A DNA stretch of 63,921 nucleotides from Variovorax saccharolyticus (lineage in GTDB: Bacteria; Pseudomonadota; Gammaproteobacteria; Burkholderiales; Burkholderiaceae_C). The notes beneath the pieces are model-generated. The model was not told the origin of the DNA. It made no database searches and saw only the letters and a program-made list of their open reading frames with translations. The position numbers and the translations under genes are program-made. The stretch spans positions 1 to 63,921 of the forward strand of contig NZ_JASZYT010000022.1 of NCBI RefSeq assembly GCF_030316765.1, given 5' to 3'. The first letter of the stretch is position 1. Every line of letters begins with the position of its first letter. Below are positions 34,425 through 43,362 of the stretch, piece after piece.

Positions 34425-37076
34425 TCAATCCGCCGGCGACCCGCCGCGGTCCAGCAAGGGCGCAAGGTAGGGCGCGGTGCGGCTCTCCACCGCCCTCGAG
34501 AGCTCGGCCGGCGTCCCAGCGGCCACGATGCGGCCGCCCTCGTTGCCGGCGCCAGGGCCCATGTCGATGACCCAGTCGCTCATGGCGACCACACGCATTT
34601 CGTGCTCAACCACCACCACGGTGTTGCCTGCGGCCACCAGGCCATCGAGTTGCGCCATCAGCTTGTCGACATCGGCTGGATGCAACCCCGTGGTCGGCTC
34701 GTCGAGTACATAGAGCGTGCAGCCGCGCTGCGCGCGCTGCAGTTCCGTCGCCAGCTTGATGCGCTGCGCCTCGCCGCCCGAGAGTTCCGTGGCGGGCTGC
34801 CCCAGTCGCAGATAGCCCAGGCCGATGTCCTGCAGCAGTTGCAGGGGCCGCTGCACGGCGCCTTCGTCGTTGAAGAACTCGAGGGCCTCGTCCACGGTCA
34901 TCCCAAGCACCTCGGCAATGCTCTTCTCGCGCCAGGTCACCTGCAGCGTCTGCTCGTTGTAGCGCGCGCCATGGCAGGTGGGGCAGGGGGCGTAGACACT
35001 CGGCATGAACAGCAGCTCGACGCTCACGAAGCCCTCGCCTTCGCAGGTCTCGCATCGGCCCTTGGCCACGTTGAACGAGAAACGGCCGGCGTCGTAGTGC
35101 CGCGAGCGCGCCATTCGTGTCGCTGCGAACAGCCTCCGCACATGATCAAAGAAGCCCGTGTAGGTGGCCAGGTTGGATCGCGGCGTGCGGCCGATCGGCT
35201 TCTGGTCGACGCGAACCAATCGCCGGATCGCCTCCATGCCGCCGGCGATGTGGCCGGCCGTGATGCCGAGTGGCGTGGCTTCGAGTTCATCGCCTTCCTC
35301 CTCCGGCAACGCGGCTTCATGGCCCAGCTGCACCGAGACCAGCTCGACGAGCGCCTGGCTCACGAGGCTGGACTTGCCCGACCCGGACACGCCAGTGACC
35401 GCGGTGAATACGCCCAGCGGAATGTCGGCGCTCACGCGATGGAGGTTGTTGCGGGTGACACCTTCGAGCTTCAGCCACCCGGAAGGCGAACGCGGCGCCC
35501 TCGTTCGCGGTGACGGCTCGGCGAAGAGATAGTGGCCCGTCCGGGAGGCCACAACCCGGCGCAGCCCCTCGGGGGGGCCGCTGTAGAGAACCTGCCCACC
35601 GCGCTCGCCCGCGTCCGGGCCCACATCGACAATCCAGTCGGCCTGCCGCATGAGCTCGAGGTCATGCTCAACGATGAACAGCGAATTGCCGGAGCGCTTC
35701 AGTCGCTCGAGCGCCACGTGCAGCGCCTTGCCATCGGCCGGATGCAATCCCGCCGAGGGCTCGTCGAGAACGTACACCACGCCGAACAGATTCGAGCGGA
35801 TCTGGGTCGCCAGCCTCAGCCGCTGCAGCTCGCCGGGCGAGAGCGTGGGCGTGCTGCGATCGAGCGACAGGTAGCCGAGGCCGATATCGTCGAGGGTCTT
35901 CAGGCGGTCGATCACATCGTGCGCAATGCGCTGGGCGGCGATGCGCTTTTCCTCCGAAAGGTTGCCGGTGCGGCGCACATCCCGCGCACCCTCGTGGGCG
36001 GAGCCGCCCGCCGCGACCCTGCGTGCGGTGTCCCTGCGTGCCGCCGCGCGGTCGAGCGGGGCTGCCTTTTCCTCGCGCGCAAAGCGCCCCTCGGCCGCGG
36101 GCGCCAGGACTTGCATCAACCGGGCCAGTGGCAGCTGCGAGAGTGCACTGATGTCCAGGCCGGCGAAAGTGACGCTGAGCGAAGCGGGCTTGAGGCGTTT
36201 GCCCTGGCATGACGGACAATCCTGACCCACCATGAAGCGCGAAACGCGCCTCTTCATGAGCGCGCTTTGCGTGGTCGCAAAGGTCTGCAGCACGTACTTG
36301 CGGGCGCCCGTGAAGGTTCCCTGGTAGCTGGGCTCCATCTTGCGACGCACCGCGGCCCGTGTCTCGGCCGGCGTAAAGCCCGCGTAGACCGGCACCGTGG
36401 GTTGCTCGTCGGTGAACAGGATCCACTGGCGGTCCTTGCGGGGCAGGTCGCGCCAGGGCGTGTCGATGTCGTAGCCCAGCGTCACGAGGATGTCGCGCAG
36501 GTTCTGTCCATGCCACGCAGGGGGCCAGGCCGCGATCGCCCGATCCCGAATGGACAGCGAGTCGTCGGGCACCATCGACTTCTCGCTCACTTCGTACACA
36601 CGGCCGAGGCCATGGCAGTGGGGGCATGCCCCCTGCGGGGTGTTGGGCGAAAAATCCTCTGCGTACAGCATCGGCTGCCGCGGCGGGTAGCTGCCGGCGC
36701 GCGAATAGAGCATGCGCAGCAGGTCCGAGAGCGTTGTGACGCTGCCGACCGACGAGCGCGTGCTGGGCGCGCCGCGTTGCTGCTGCAACGCGACGGCCGG
36801 CGGCAGGCCCTCGATCGAATCGACCGCGGGCACCCCGACCTGATCGATCAGCCGGCGCGCATAGGGTGCCACCGATTCGAAGTAGCGGCGCTGCGCTTCC
36901 GCGTAGAGGGTGCCAAAGGCGAGCGACGACTTGCCCGACCCCGAGATGCCGCTGAACACGACCAGCGCATCGCGGGGAATGTCCACGTCGACGTTCTTCA
37001 GGTTGTGCTCACGCGCACCCCGCACCCGGACAAACTTCGCCTCGTCCCGTGCCTCGCGCTCAGGGGGCGGGTTCAT
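34425..37076 (-). CDS. UvrA-like ABC excinuclease subunit A paralogue
   Basis: This is an 883-residue protein with two ABC ATPase modules: Walker A GISGSGKSSLAFG and GVSGSGKSSLVSQ; signature LSPGELQRLRLA and LSGGEAQRIKLA; Walker B VYVLDEPSAGLHP and LYVLDEPTTGLHP. Zinc modules are CPHCHGLG...CPSCQGKRL and CETCEGEGF...CPTCHGARY. It recognises DNA lesions in nucleotide excision repair or, as a UvrA2-type paralogue, may contribute to resistance to DNA-binding drugs. At 883 residues it is shorter than the usual 940-1000 of the housekeeping UvrA. No uvrB or uvrC is adjacent. The start is ATG at 37076. Confidence 0.85.
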   Translation of the reverse strand: MNPPPEREARDEAKFVRVRGAREHNLKNVDVDIPRDALVVFSGISGSGKSSLAFGTLYAEAQRRYFESVAPYARRLIDQVGVPAVDSIEGLPPAVALQQQRGAPSTRSSVGSVTTLSDLLRMLYSRAGSYPPRQPMLYAEDFSPNTPQGACPHCHGLGRVYEVSEKSMVPDDSLSIRDRAIAAWPPAWHGQNLRDILVTLGYDIDTPWRDLPRKDRQWILFTDEQPTVPVYAGFTPAETRAAVRRKMEPSYQGTFTGARKYVLQTFATTQSALMKRRVSRFMVGQDCPSCQGKRLKPASLSVTFAGLDISALSQLPLARLMQVLAPAAEGRFAREEKAAPLDRAAARRDTARRVAAGGSAHEGARDVRRTGNLSEEKRIAAQRIAHDVIDRLKTLDDIGLGYLSLDRSTPTLSPGELQRLRLATQIRSNLFGVVYVLDEPSAGLHPADGKALHVALERLKRSGNSLFIVEHDLELMRQADWIVDVGPDAGERGGQVLYSGPPEGLRRVVASRTGHYLFAEPSPRTRAPRSPSGWLKLEGVTRNNLHRVSADIPLGVFTAVTGVSGSGKSSLVSQALVELVSVQLGHEAALPEEEGDELEATPLGITAGHIAGGMEAIRRLVRVDQKPIGRTPRSNLATYTGFFDHVRRLFAATRMARSRHYDAGRFSFNVAKGRCETCEGEGFVSVELLFMPSVYAPCPTCHGARYNEQTLQVTWREKSIAEVLGMTVDEALEFFNDEGAVQRPLQLLQDIGLGYLRLGQPATELSGGEAQRIKLATELQRAQRGCTLYVLDEPTTGLHPADVDKLMAQLDGLVAAGNTVVVVEHEMRVVAMSDWVIDMGPGAGNEGGRIVAAGTPAELSRAVESRTAPYLAPLLDRGGSPAD

Positions 37077-37790
37077 CGGGTCATTGCCCGAAGGCCTTGG
37101 GGTCCGGCCTGCGCCAATAGGCTGACGGGATGCGGTCGATCAGGCACGGGGGCTCCTTTTGGTTCGAAAGGCTCGTGGGTTCGACGGCGCCACCCTGTCA
37201 GCCAATGTCCTTGCGGTGGGCAGGATGGCGCCTGCTGACGCCGCGCGGGCCAGAGCGGGCCCGATTCTTCGGGTGAGTGCGACTGCTCGCCGGAAGCGCG
37301 ACGATTCATGGTCCGGTGACCTCCGACGTGCGTGTCGACCCAAAGCGGGCGCGTCATGACGGCTCGACCCGACAAGCCTCGCGCGACCGCGGAGAGACCG
37401 TGCGACCGGGGGTGCGACGCCTCGGCCTGCGTATGCGCCATGCCGCACATCAGAACAAGGGCGCGAGGCTTGGGCCCGCGATCAGGATGCGGGCGCAGTG
37501 GTAAGGGGGTGTCGCCGTCAGTCGTGTCTACTTGGCAGAGCGCCTGCCGCGCCCCGCGCGGTCGCCACCCATCGCCAGCCCCCGGCGCGTGACGAAGGCA
37601 GCTCGTTGGTGGAGCGCGCCTGTGGCCACGAGCTTCAGTCGAGACGACGCCTCGAGGGCTCTGATCCGGGTCCCGCGGGCGCGGAACATTCCCTACAGGG
37701 CCGTTCGATGCGGGCCTACCCGTGCCGTGAGAACGGACGCCTAGGGTCATTGGCGGAGCGCCATTGCTCCGATGACCTGTGAGGCATTCC
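37077..37790. other. No gene seen
   Basis: This is divergent space between the UvrA paralogue and the Q/P/G-rich gene. Several open frames cross it on both strands, all with random GC-rich composition. No operator-like palindrome was picked out. Confidence 0.35.
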
Positions 37791-37991
37791 ATGGCAAACC
37801 AACCTGATCAAAGCGCACCCCGTCAACCGGGCAACCAACCCGGACAGCAACAACAGACCGACCCCGGCAGGTCACAGCCCGGGCAAGGGACCCCGAGCAA
37901 CCCCGGGCAACAACAGCAAGACCCCGGGCAGCAAAAACCAGGGCAACAACCCGGGCAAGGCAACCCGCAACAACCGGATCAGAAGCGCTGA
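37791..37991 (+). CDS. Q/P/G-rich low-complexity protein, 66 aa
   Basis: The ATG at 37791 encodes a 66-residue protein made of imperfect repeats of PGQQ / QPGQG / NPGQQQQDPGQQ (rough period 7-12 residues). Glutamine, proline and glycine make up most of it and there are almost no hydrophobic residues. It should be intrinsically disordered and very soluble, resembling hydrophilin-type stress proteins. The coding repeat uses different codons, so protein composition rather than DNA slippage seems to have been kept. There is no signal peptide. The function is unknown. Confidence 0.6.
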   Translation: MANQPDQSAPRQPGNQPGQQQQTDPGRSQPGQGTPSNPGQQQQDPGQQKPGQQPGQGNPQQPDQKR

Positions 37992-38402
37992 AAGCTAGGC
38001 AAGGCCCCTGAATTGAAGAAGTTGCCGCGCGTGGGTCAGTCAGGGCAGGCCCCTGCGGTCCCCGCAGTCGCGGCTCCCACGGGCGCGTCTCTACTTGCGC
38101 CCAGAGGAGGCCCAAGCGGGCTGCAGCATCTCCCTGCAATGCCGCTGAGCGATTCAGCACCGGTCGGCCATCCTTTCTCAAGCCCGCTTCCAACTGGCAT
38201 CTCGGGGCGGACTATCCCTTGCACTTCATCCAAGCCCGTGTAGGACACGGGCCACCTTCGCTCGCGCCTTATGCTGCACCGCCGCAATGACCGAGGCGGT
38301 CAGGCTGCACCCCTCCGGCGTCCATTCGGTCGAAGCGTTTCCAGCTTCGAACGGGAAACCGGCAATTTGAAGACGCGCCGTCTGCCGCGATCGAAGGACA
38401 CC
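37992..38402. other. No gene seen
   Basis: This is between the Q/P/G protein and the metallopeptidase. The in-frame extension of the latter from 38271 has non-coding composition. No hairpin with a T-tract was seen. Confidence 0.35.
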
Positions 38403-39551
38403 ATGAAACAACTGACCTGCTCGAAGTGCGGCAATCGCGTCTTCTTCGAGAACCTCAGCTGCGAGACCTGCGGGTCGACGCTTGGCTATGCACCGGACGA
38501 GCAACTGATGTTTGCCTTCGAGACCGCGGACGAGGAGGCATGGCGCAGGCAGGGCCCGCCCGGGGTCGACTACAAGCCTTGCGCGAATCGCAAGCGCGGC
38601 GTTTGCAACTGGATGCTGCCTTGCGCCAGCTCACATCGTCATTGCCTATCGTGCCGCACGACGCACACCATTCCCGAACTGGCCAAGCCGGAGAACCACG
38701 GTTACTGGGCGGCGCTCGAACAGGCCAAGCGTCGCCTCTTCTACACGCTGGTCGAACTGGTCCTGCCGACACCCAACAAGCTGGAGGATCCTGCCAATGG
38801 GCTGTCCTTCGAGTTTCTCGAAGAGGTGAATCCCAGGCAAAGGGTGCTGACGGGCCATGACGAGGGCGTCATCACCCTCAACATCGCCGAGGCCGACGAT
38901 GCGCGTCGCGAGCACATCCGCCTCTCCATGCATGAGCCCTACCGGACGCTGCTGGGTCACTTCCGGCATGAGGTCGGCCACTACTACTGGGACCGGCTGG
39001 TGCGCGACACCCCGTGGATCGACGAGTACCGGTCGCTCTTCGGGGATGAGCGGGCGGACTACGGCGAGGCCCTGAAGAAGCACTACGCCTCACCGGTGCC
39101 GGACTGGCCCCAGCGCTTCATCAGCGCCTACGCAAGCTCGCATCCCTGGGAGGACTGGGCGGAGACATGGGCCCACTACCTGCATATGGTGGACGGCCTG
39201 GAGACCGCGGCTGCCTGGGGCACCCACCTCGACCAGGCCTTGCCCTCGGGTCCCTCGCTGAAGGTCAGAGCGCTCGACCTGAACGCCGAATCGATCCGGG
39301 ACGCCGTCATTGAACAATGGCTGCCGGTCTCGCAGTTCATTAATGCGATGGATCGCAGCCTCGGCGCCCACGACAGCTATCCGTTCATCGTGGTCGAGCC
39401 TGTGATCGAGAAACTCGACTTCATCCATCGCGTCGTCAGGGCGGGGAGTTCCGGCAGCGTTGCGATGAACTTCCTGCCACGTGACCGGGCCCGCGGCGCC
39501 GAGTCTTCTCTTGACTCATCGGAGCGTCAGGAAGCGGCCGACCGCCTTTGA
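38403..39551 (+). CDS. Zinc-ribbon putative zinc metallopeptidase
   Basis: This is a 382-residue protein from the ATG at 38403. An N-terminal zinc ribbon (Cys6, Cys9, Cys20, Cys23; LTCSKCGNR, LSCETCGSTLGYAPD) precedes a second Cys cluster (KPCANRK, VCNWMLPC, CLSCRTTHTIP) and a metalloprotease-like domain with H189-E-V-G-H193 (GHFRHEVGHYYWD) and SHPWEDWAETWAHYLHM, which supplies a third ligand. It matches the proteobacterial 'putative zinc-binding metallopeptidase' family. There is no signal peptide, so it is cytoplasmic; the substrate is unknown. A terminator follows at 39629. Confidence 0.85.
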   Translation: MKQLTCSKCGNRVFFENLSCETCGSTLGYAPDEQLMFAFETADEEAWRRQGPPGVDYKPCANRKRGVCNWMLPCASSHRHCLSCRTTHTIPELAKPENHGYWAALEQAKRRLFYTLVELVLPTPNKLEDPANGLSFEFLEEVNPRQRVLTGHDEGVITLNIAEADDARREHIRLSMHEPYRTLLGHFRHEVGHYYWDRLVRDTPWIDEYRSLFGDERADYGEALKKHYASPVPDWPQRFISAYASSHPWEDWAETWAHYLHMVDGLETAAAWGTHLDQALPSGPSLKVRALDLNAESIRDAVIEQWLPVSQFINAMDRSLGAHDSYPFIVVEPVIEKLDFIHRVVRAGSSGSVAMNFLPRDRARGAESSLDSSERQEAADRL

Positions 39552-39897
39552 GCCCTGGCGGGTGGCGCGGGATCGCACCGCATCTCAAATCGCCCTCATG
39601 AAAGCTGCTCTGGCCACGTTCGGTTCTTCCCGCTCGGCGGGCTTTTTCTTGGGCCTGCAGTCTCACCGGCGACGCAGCACCATCCTGAGCGAAGGCAGCA
39701 CGGCGTTCGAGCCTCGAGATGGATCGTGAGCGTCGAGCTCGGGAGCACAGGCGATGCGTCTTCGGCACATGCCATTGCTGGAAGGGCCCGATGGAGCGAC
39801 GGGGGCACTGGCCACGTCGTACCAGGAGCCGGTGAGCGCGCGACCACGCAGACCCAATGATCACCCGGCGCACCGATGCGGTTGCCGCAGCCGGCCC
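39552..39897. other. 3' region with terminator
   Basis: Holds the terminator at 39629-39648. The remainder up to the leftward small gene has only random frames. Confidence 0.4.
39629..39648 (+). terminator. Rho-independent terminator after the metallopeptidase
   Basis: CCCGC (39629-39633) and GCGGG (39637-39641) form a short hairpin with loop TCG, followed by CTTTTTC. It lies 77 bases past the metallopeptidase stop in the right orientation. Confidence 0.65.
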
Positions 39898-40137
39898 TCA
39901 AGCGTCTCCACGTCCGTCACCACCTCGCGCGTTGGCCCATTTCATCGCGAGCTCATTGGCGCGTTCAAGCGCCTGCTGCGCCGTACCGAATTTCTCAGGG
40001 TCCAGAACCAGGGTCCGGATGTCATCGCTGGGCGGCGCCTTGTAGCGGACGGTCGCCTGGTAGGTTCCCGAGGGCAGCCGCTCGCCGCTGCACAAGAACT
40101 GCCATCCCAGGTACTCGAGGGTCTCCATTGCGTCCAT
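39898..40137 (-). CDS. Small alpha/beta orphan protein, 79 aa
   Basis: The ATG at 40137 begins MDAMETLEYLGWQFLCSGE; a TTG seven codons upstream is less likely. The layout is beta strands (LGWQFLCSG, GTYQATVRY, IRTLVLD) then a long C-terminal helix (KFGTAQQALERANELAMKWA). The helix start F-G-T-x-x-x-A matches the other small orphans in this window (6627, 53419, 56335, 60939). It is a single leftward gene, isolated between the metallopeptidase and nikR. The function is unknown. Confidence 0.6.
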   Translation of the reverse strand: MDAMETLEYLGWQFLCSGERLPSGTYQATVRYKAPPSDDIRTLVLDPEKFGTAQQALERANELAMKWANARGGDGRGDA

Positions 40138-40540
40138 CTTTGCCTTTCGATCCGACAAGCGCAGGGGGTGGTAGGGCGCTTCGGCGCACTAGCATGTCAC
40201 CGCGCGAGTGCCTGTCGTGTAGGTCCTCAGGCCACATCGGCGACAGCGTCGTCGCGCTCCTGCCGGCGCCGCTGCCCTGACCGGCCGGGCCCACAAGGGG
40301 CAGCCGCGCCAAGGCGCCGAGGAGGGCGGCGGCACGGCAGGTTGCCCCCGCCAGGGCGGCGCTGTCTGATTCGCTGCGGTTGTTGAACCCCACACCCACG
40401 AGCGGCCGGCGAACATAGGGCGCGCCGGTCGCTCCCTGACCTTGCGGGGAGGCTCGGCGTCACGGTGTTCGGTGGCCAACGGACGCCCATCCGCGAGAGC
40501 GGCACTATGATCCTTCGATACTGTTCCAGACCTTCTCGCC
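40138..40540. other. nikR upstream region
   Basis: No protein-like frame. It should hold the nikR promoter. Near 40507-40527 there is a partial GTAT/ATGAT resemblance to a NikR half-site on the - strand, but the second half-site is not correctly placed. Confidence 0.4.
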
Positions 40541-41017
40541 ATGCAACGCTTCACGATCTCGCTGGACGACGACCTGGCGGCCCAGTTCGACACGCTGATC
40601 GCCGACAAGGGCTACGTCAACCGCTCGGAGGCGGTGCGCGATCTGATCCGTTCACAGCTAGGCAGCGTGACCCTGGGCCGCGCGAAACGGGAGGCCAGTT
40701 GGTGCGTCGCCAACGTCAGCTATGTCTACGACCATCACGAGCAGACGGTCACATCCCGCGTACTCGACCTGCAGCACGAGCACCACGACCTGGTGATCAC
40801 CAGCCTGCACACCCACCTCGACCATGACCACTGCCTGGAGACGGTGATCCTGCGTGGCCCGCTGGCGGCAGTGCAGGCCTGTGCGGACCAGCTCGTGGCG
40901 TTGCGAGGCGTGCGTCACGGCAACATCCATTTGGTCCCGCTCGAGGCCGCCAGCAAGCGCCACTCGCACCCTCACGCCCACGGCGGGGATCACGGACACC
41001 TGAAACCCGTGAACTGA
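40541..41017 (+). CDS. nikR: Nickel-responsive transcriptional regulator NikR
   Basis: This is a 158-residue protein with an N-terminal ribbon-helix-helix DNA-binding domain (MQRFTISLDDDLAAQFD, NRSEAVRDLIRSQL) and a C-terminal ACT-like metal domain. The high-affinity nickel ligands are all present: His79 (LQHEHHD), His90 and His92 (SLHTHLDHDH) and Cys98 (HCLETVILRG), corresponding to the known His76, His87, His89 and Cys95. A histidine-rich tail (KRHSHPHAHGGDHGH) may bind extra metal. With nickel bound it represses nickel uptake genes; the operator 40 bp downstream of its stop marks the receptor gene as its target. Confidence 0.95.
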   Translation: MQRFTISLDDDLAAQFDTLIADKGYVNRSEAVRDLIRSQLGSVTLGRAKREASWCVANVSYVYDHHEQTVTSRVLDLQHEHHDLVITSLHTHLDHDHCLETVILRGPLAAVQACADQLVALRGVRHGNIHLVPLEAASKRHSHPHAHGGDHGHLKPVN

Positions 41018-41056
41018 GTGTCTGCGCCGAACGGCGTATGCGGCCGGCGTGTGACG

Positions 41057-41083
41057 GTATGAACAATTGAAAATTTGTCATAC
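41057..41083. promoter_or_regulatory. NikR operator in front of the TonB receptor
   Basis: GTATGA (41057-41062) and TCATAC (41078-41083) form inverted half-sites separated by 15 bp. The known consensus is GTATGA-N16-TCATAC, so this differs by one base in spacing. It lies immediately before the TonB-dependent receptor and just after nikR. Nickel-loaded NikR binding here would block transcription of the receptor. Confidence 0.85.
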
Positions 41084-43175
41084 ACAATGGTGCAAGCGTC
41101 TCCCCCGCCGCCTACCTCGCGCCTTGGCCATCGCCGCCGCTTTCACCGGCGGCGCCTCGGCCCAGGAGAGTCATCTGCCCGAAGTCGAGGTGCGCGGACC
41201 GCGTGACGCCACCATCGGCTCGGCCGACAGCGCCAGCGAAGGCGTGGCGGAGCGCGAGGTGTTCCAGGCCCGCCCCAAGCTGCGCCCCGGGGACATCATC
41301 GAAGCCGTGCCCGGCGTGGTCGCGACCCAGCATTCGGGTGACGGCAAGGCCAACCAGTACTTCCTGCGCGGCTTCAACCTCGATCACGGGACCGACTTCT
41401 CGATGAAGGTCGACGGCATGCCGGTGAACATGCCGACCCACGGCCACGGCCAGGGCTATGCCGACCTCAACTTTCTGATCCCGGAACTGGTTTCGGGGGT
41501 CAGCTATCGCAAGGGGCCGTACTTCGCCGACAACAGCGACTTCGCGCTGGCCGGCAGCGCGGCCATCGACTACCTGAGCGCGCTCGACGCGCCTTTCGCC
41601 GAAGTGACTTTCGGCTCCAACAACTACCGCCGCTTGCTCGCGGCCGGCTCGCGCACGCTGGACGACCAGACCTGGCTCGGGGCCGTGGAACTGGTCGGCA
41701 ACGATGGCCCCTGGAACGTGCCGGAGAACCTCGAGAAGGTCAATGCCGTGCTGCGCTATTCCCAGGGAACGCCGACGCGCGGCTTCAGCCTCACGGGCAT
41801 GGCTTACAAGGCCCGCTGGAACGCCACCGACCAGGTGCCCGAGCGGCTGATTGCCAGCGGTGAGTTGCCGCGTTTCGGATCGCTCAATCCTACCGATGGC
41901 GGCGAGAGCCAGCGCTACAGCCTGTCGGGCAAGTGGTTCGGCAAGCGCGAGGCGGGCGAGACGACAGCCAACGCCTACGCGATGGCTTACCGGTTCGACC
42001 TGTTCTCGGATTTCACCTATTTCCTGAACAATCCGGTCCACGGTGACCAGTTCGAGCAGACCGATCGTCGCCATGTGTTCGGAGCCGAGGCGGCGCACCA
42101 GATGCCCAGCAAGCTCGGCTCGCTCGATGGTGTGCTGCGCTTCGGCGCCCAGTGGCGCGGCGACCGCATCGGCGAAGTGGGCCTCTACACCACCGAGGCG
42201 CGCGAGCGAATCTCGACGGTTCGCAACGACAAGGTGTCGCAGGACCTGCTTTCGATCCATGCGCAACAACTCGTCTATCTCAGCGAGCGCTGGCGCGGCT
42301 ATGTCGGCCTGCGCGCCGACATGCTGCGCTACGAGGTGCAAGGGCGCGAGCCGGTCTACGGCCCCCTCAACAGTGGAAGCGGCCACGATTCGCTCGCGAG
42401 TCCGAAGGCGGGCCTGATCTTCACGCTGTCACCCCAGAACGAGTTCTATCTCAATGGTGGTGTGGGCTTCCACAGCAACGACGTGCGCGGCACCACCATC
42501 ACGCTCGATCCCCAGACCGGTCTCCCGGCCGACCGCGTGCCGGCACTGGCCAAGGGCAACGGTGCGGAAGTGGGATGGCGTTTCCAACCGAACGACAACG
42601 TGATGGCGACGGCCGCGCTCTGGCAACTGCGGCTCGACTCCGAACTGGTCTACGTCGGCGACGCCGGCTCGACCGAACCGGGTCGCGCGAGCGATCGGCG
42701 CGGCATCGAGGCTACGCTTCGCTGGAACCTGTCGAACGGCTTGCGGATTGACATCGACGCGGCCTATTCGCGCGCGCGCTTTCGCGGTACGCCGCCCGAA
42801 GGCGAAGGCCACTACGTCGACAACGCCGTGGAGAGTGTGCTGGCCACCGGCCTCACCTACATCCGGGGCCATTGGACGGGCTCGCTCTGGCTGCGCTACC
42901 TCGGTCCGCGCGCGCTGGATACGCGGAACACGGTGCGCTCGCGCAGCAACACCCTGCTGAACCTCGGCGCGCGCTATGCGGTCAACCGAAACCTGACGCT
43001 GGGACTTGACGTCTTCAACCTGGCGGGCAGGAAGGGCAACGACATCGAGTACTTCTATGCCTCCTGCACGGCTGGCGAGATCGCGAGCGGCGCCTGCGGC
43101 GCTGGCATTGACGATCGGCATGTGCACCCGATGGAGCCGAGAAGCGCGCGCGTCAGTGCCCGGTGGGCGTTCTGA
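41067..43175 (+). CDS. TonB-dependent outer-membrane receptor, probably for nickel
   Basis: This is a roughly 700-residue receptor: a signal peptide (ALAIAAAFTGGASAQ), a plug domain (RPGDIIEAVPGVVATQHSGD, NQYFLRGFNLDHGTDF, VDGMPVNMPTHGHGQGYADL) and a 22-stranded barrel ending in a final aromatic residue (ARVSARWAF). The NikR operator at its 5' end argues for import of a nickel complex. The frame as read begins with TTG at 41067, which would lie inside the operator; a later TTG at 41124 is possible, or an ATG at 41087 if one base is missing in the C-run near 41104. The true start is therefore uncertain. No ExbB, ExbD or TonB gene is adjacent. Confidence 0.88.
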   Translation: MKICHTQWCKRLPRRLPRALAIAAAFTGGASAQESHLPEVEVRGPRDATIGSADSASEGVAEREVFQARPKLRPGDIIEAVPGVVATQHSGDGKANQYFLRGFNLDHGTDFSMKVDGMPVNMPTHGHGQGYADLNFLIPELVSGVSYRKGPYFADNSDFALAGSAAIDYLSALDAPFAEVTFGSNNYRRLLAAGSRTLDDQTWLGAVELVGNDGPWNVPENLEKVNAVLRYSQGTPTRGFSLTGMAYKARWNATDQVPERLIASGELPRFGSLNPTDGGESQRYSLSGKWFGKREAGETTANAYAMAYRFDLFSDFTYFLNNPVHGDQFEQTDRRHVFGAEAAHQMPSKLGSLDGVLRFGAQWRGDRIGEVGLYTTEARERISTVRNDKVSQDLLSIHAQQLVYLSERWRGYVGLRADMLRYEVQGREPVYGPLNSGSGHDSLASPKAGLIFTLSPQNEFYLNGGVGFHSNDVRGTTITLDPQTGLPADRVPALAKGNGAEVGWRFQPNDNVMATAALWQLRLDSELVYVGDAGSTEPGRASDRRGIEATLRWNLSNGLRIDIDAAYSRARFRGTPPEGEGHYVDNAVESVLATGLTYIRGHWTGSLWLRYLGPRALDTRNTVRSRSNTLLNLGARYAVNRNLTLGLDVFNLAGRKGNDIEYFYASCTAGEIASGACGAGIDDRHVHPMEPRSARVSARWAF

Positions 43176-43362
43176 CGAAGGATGCGGCGATCCTCGTCCT
43201 GTTGTGTTCAACGCTGCTGCTTGCCACGAGGAAGCCGCACCTGGATTCGGCCGCGCGGCGGCCTCGGCCTGAGTCCTCGATGCCGGCGGACCGCCAGTCA
43301 TCAGGTGCCATGTCGCTCTGGCAGGTGAGCCCTTGCGGCGCATCTGGGCGAGCGGCTCTGCG

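Noticed and set aside
36267..37238. 323-codon frame antisense to the UvrA paralogue
   Set aside because: Shadow of the real gene on the other strand.
40507..40527. Possible NikR autoregulation site upstream of nikR
   Set aside because: Only one partial half-site resembles GTATGA/ATCAT and the spacing does not fit, unlike the site at 41057.
41112..42386. 424-codon frame antisense to the TonB receptor
   Set aside because: Shadow frame; the receptor motifs on the + strand are unambiguous.
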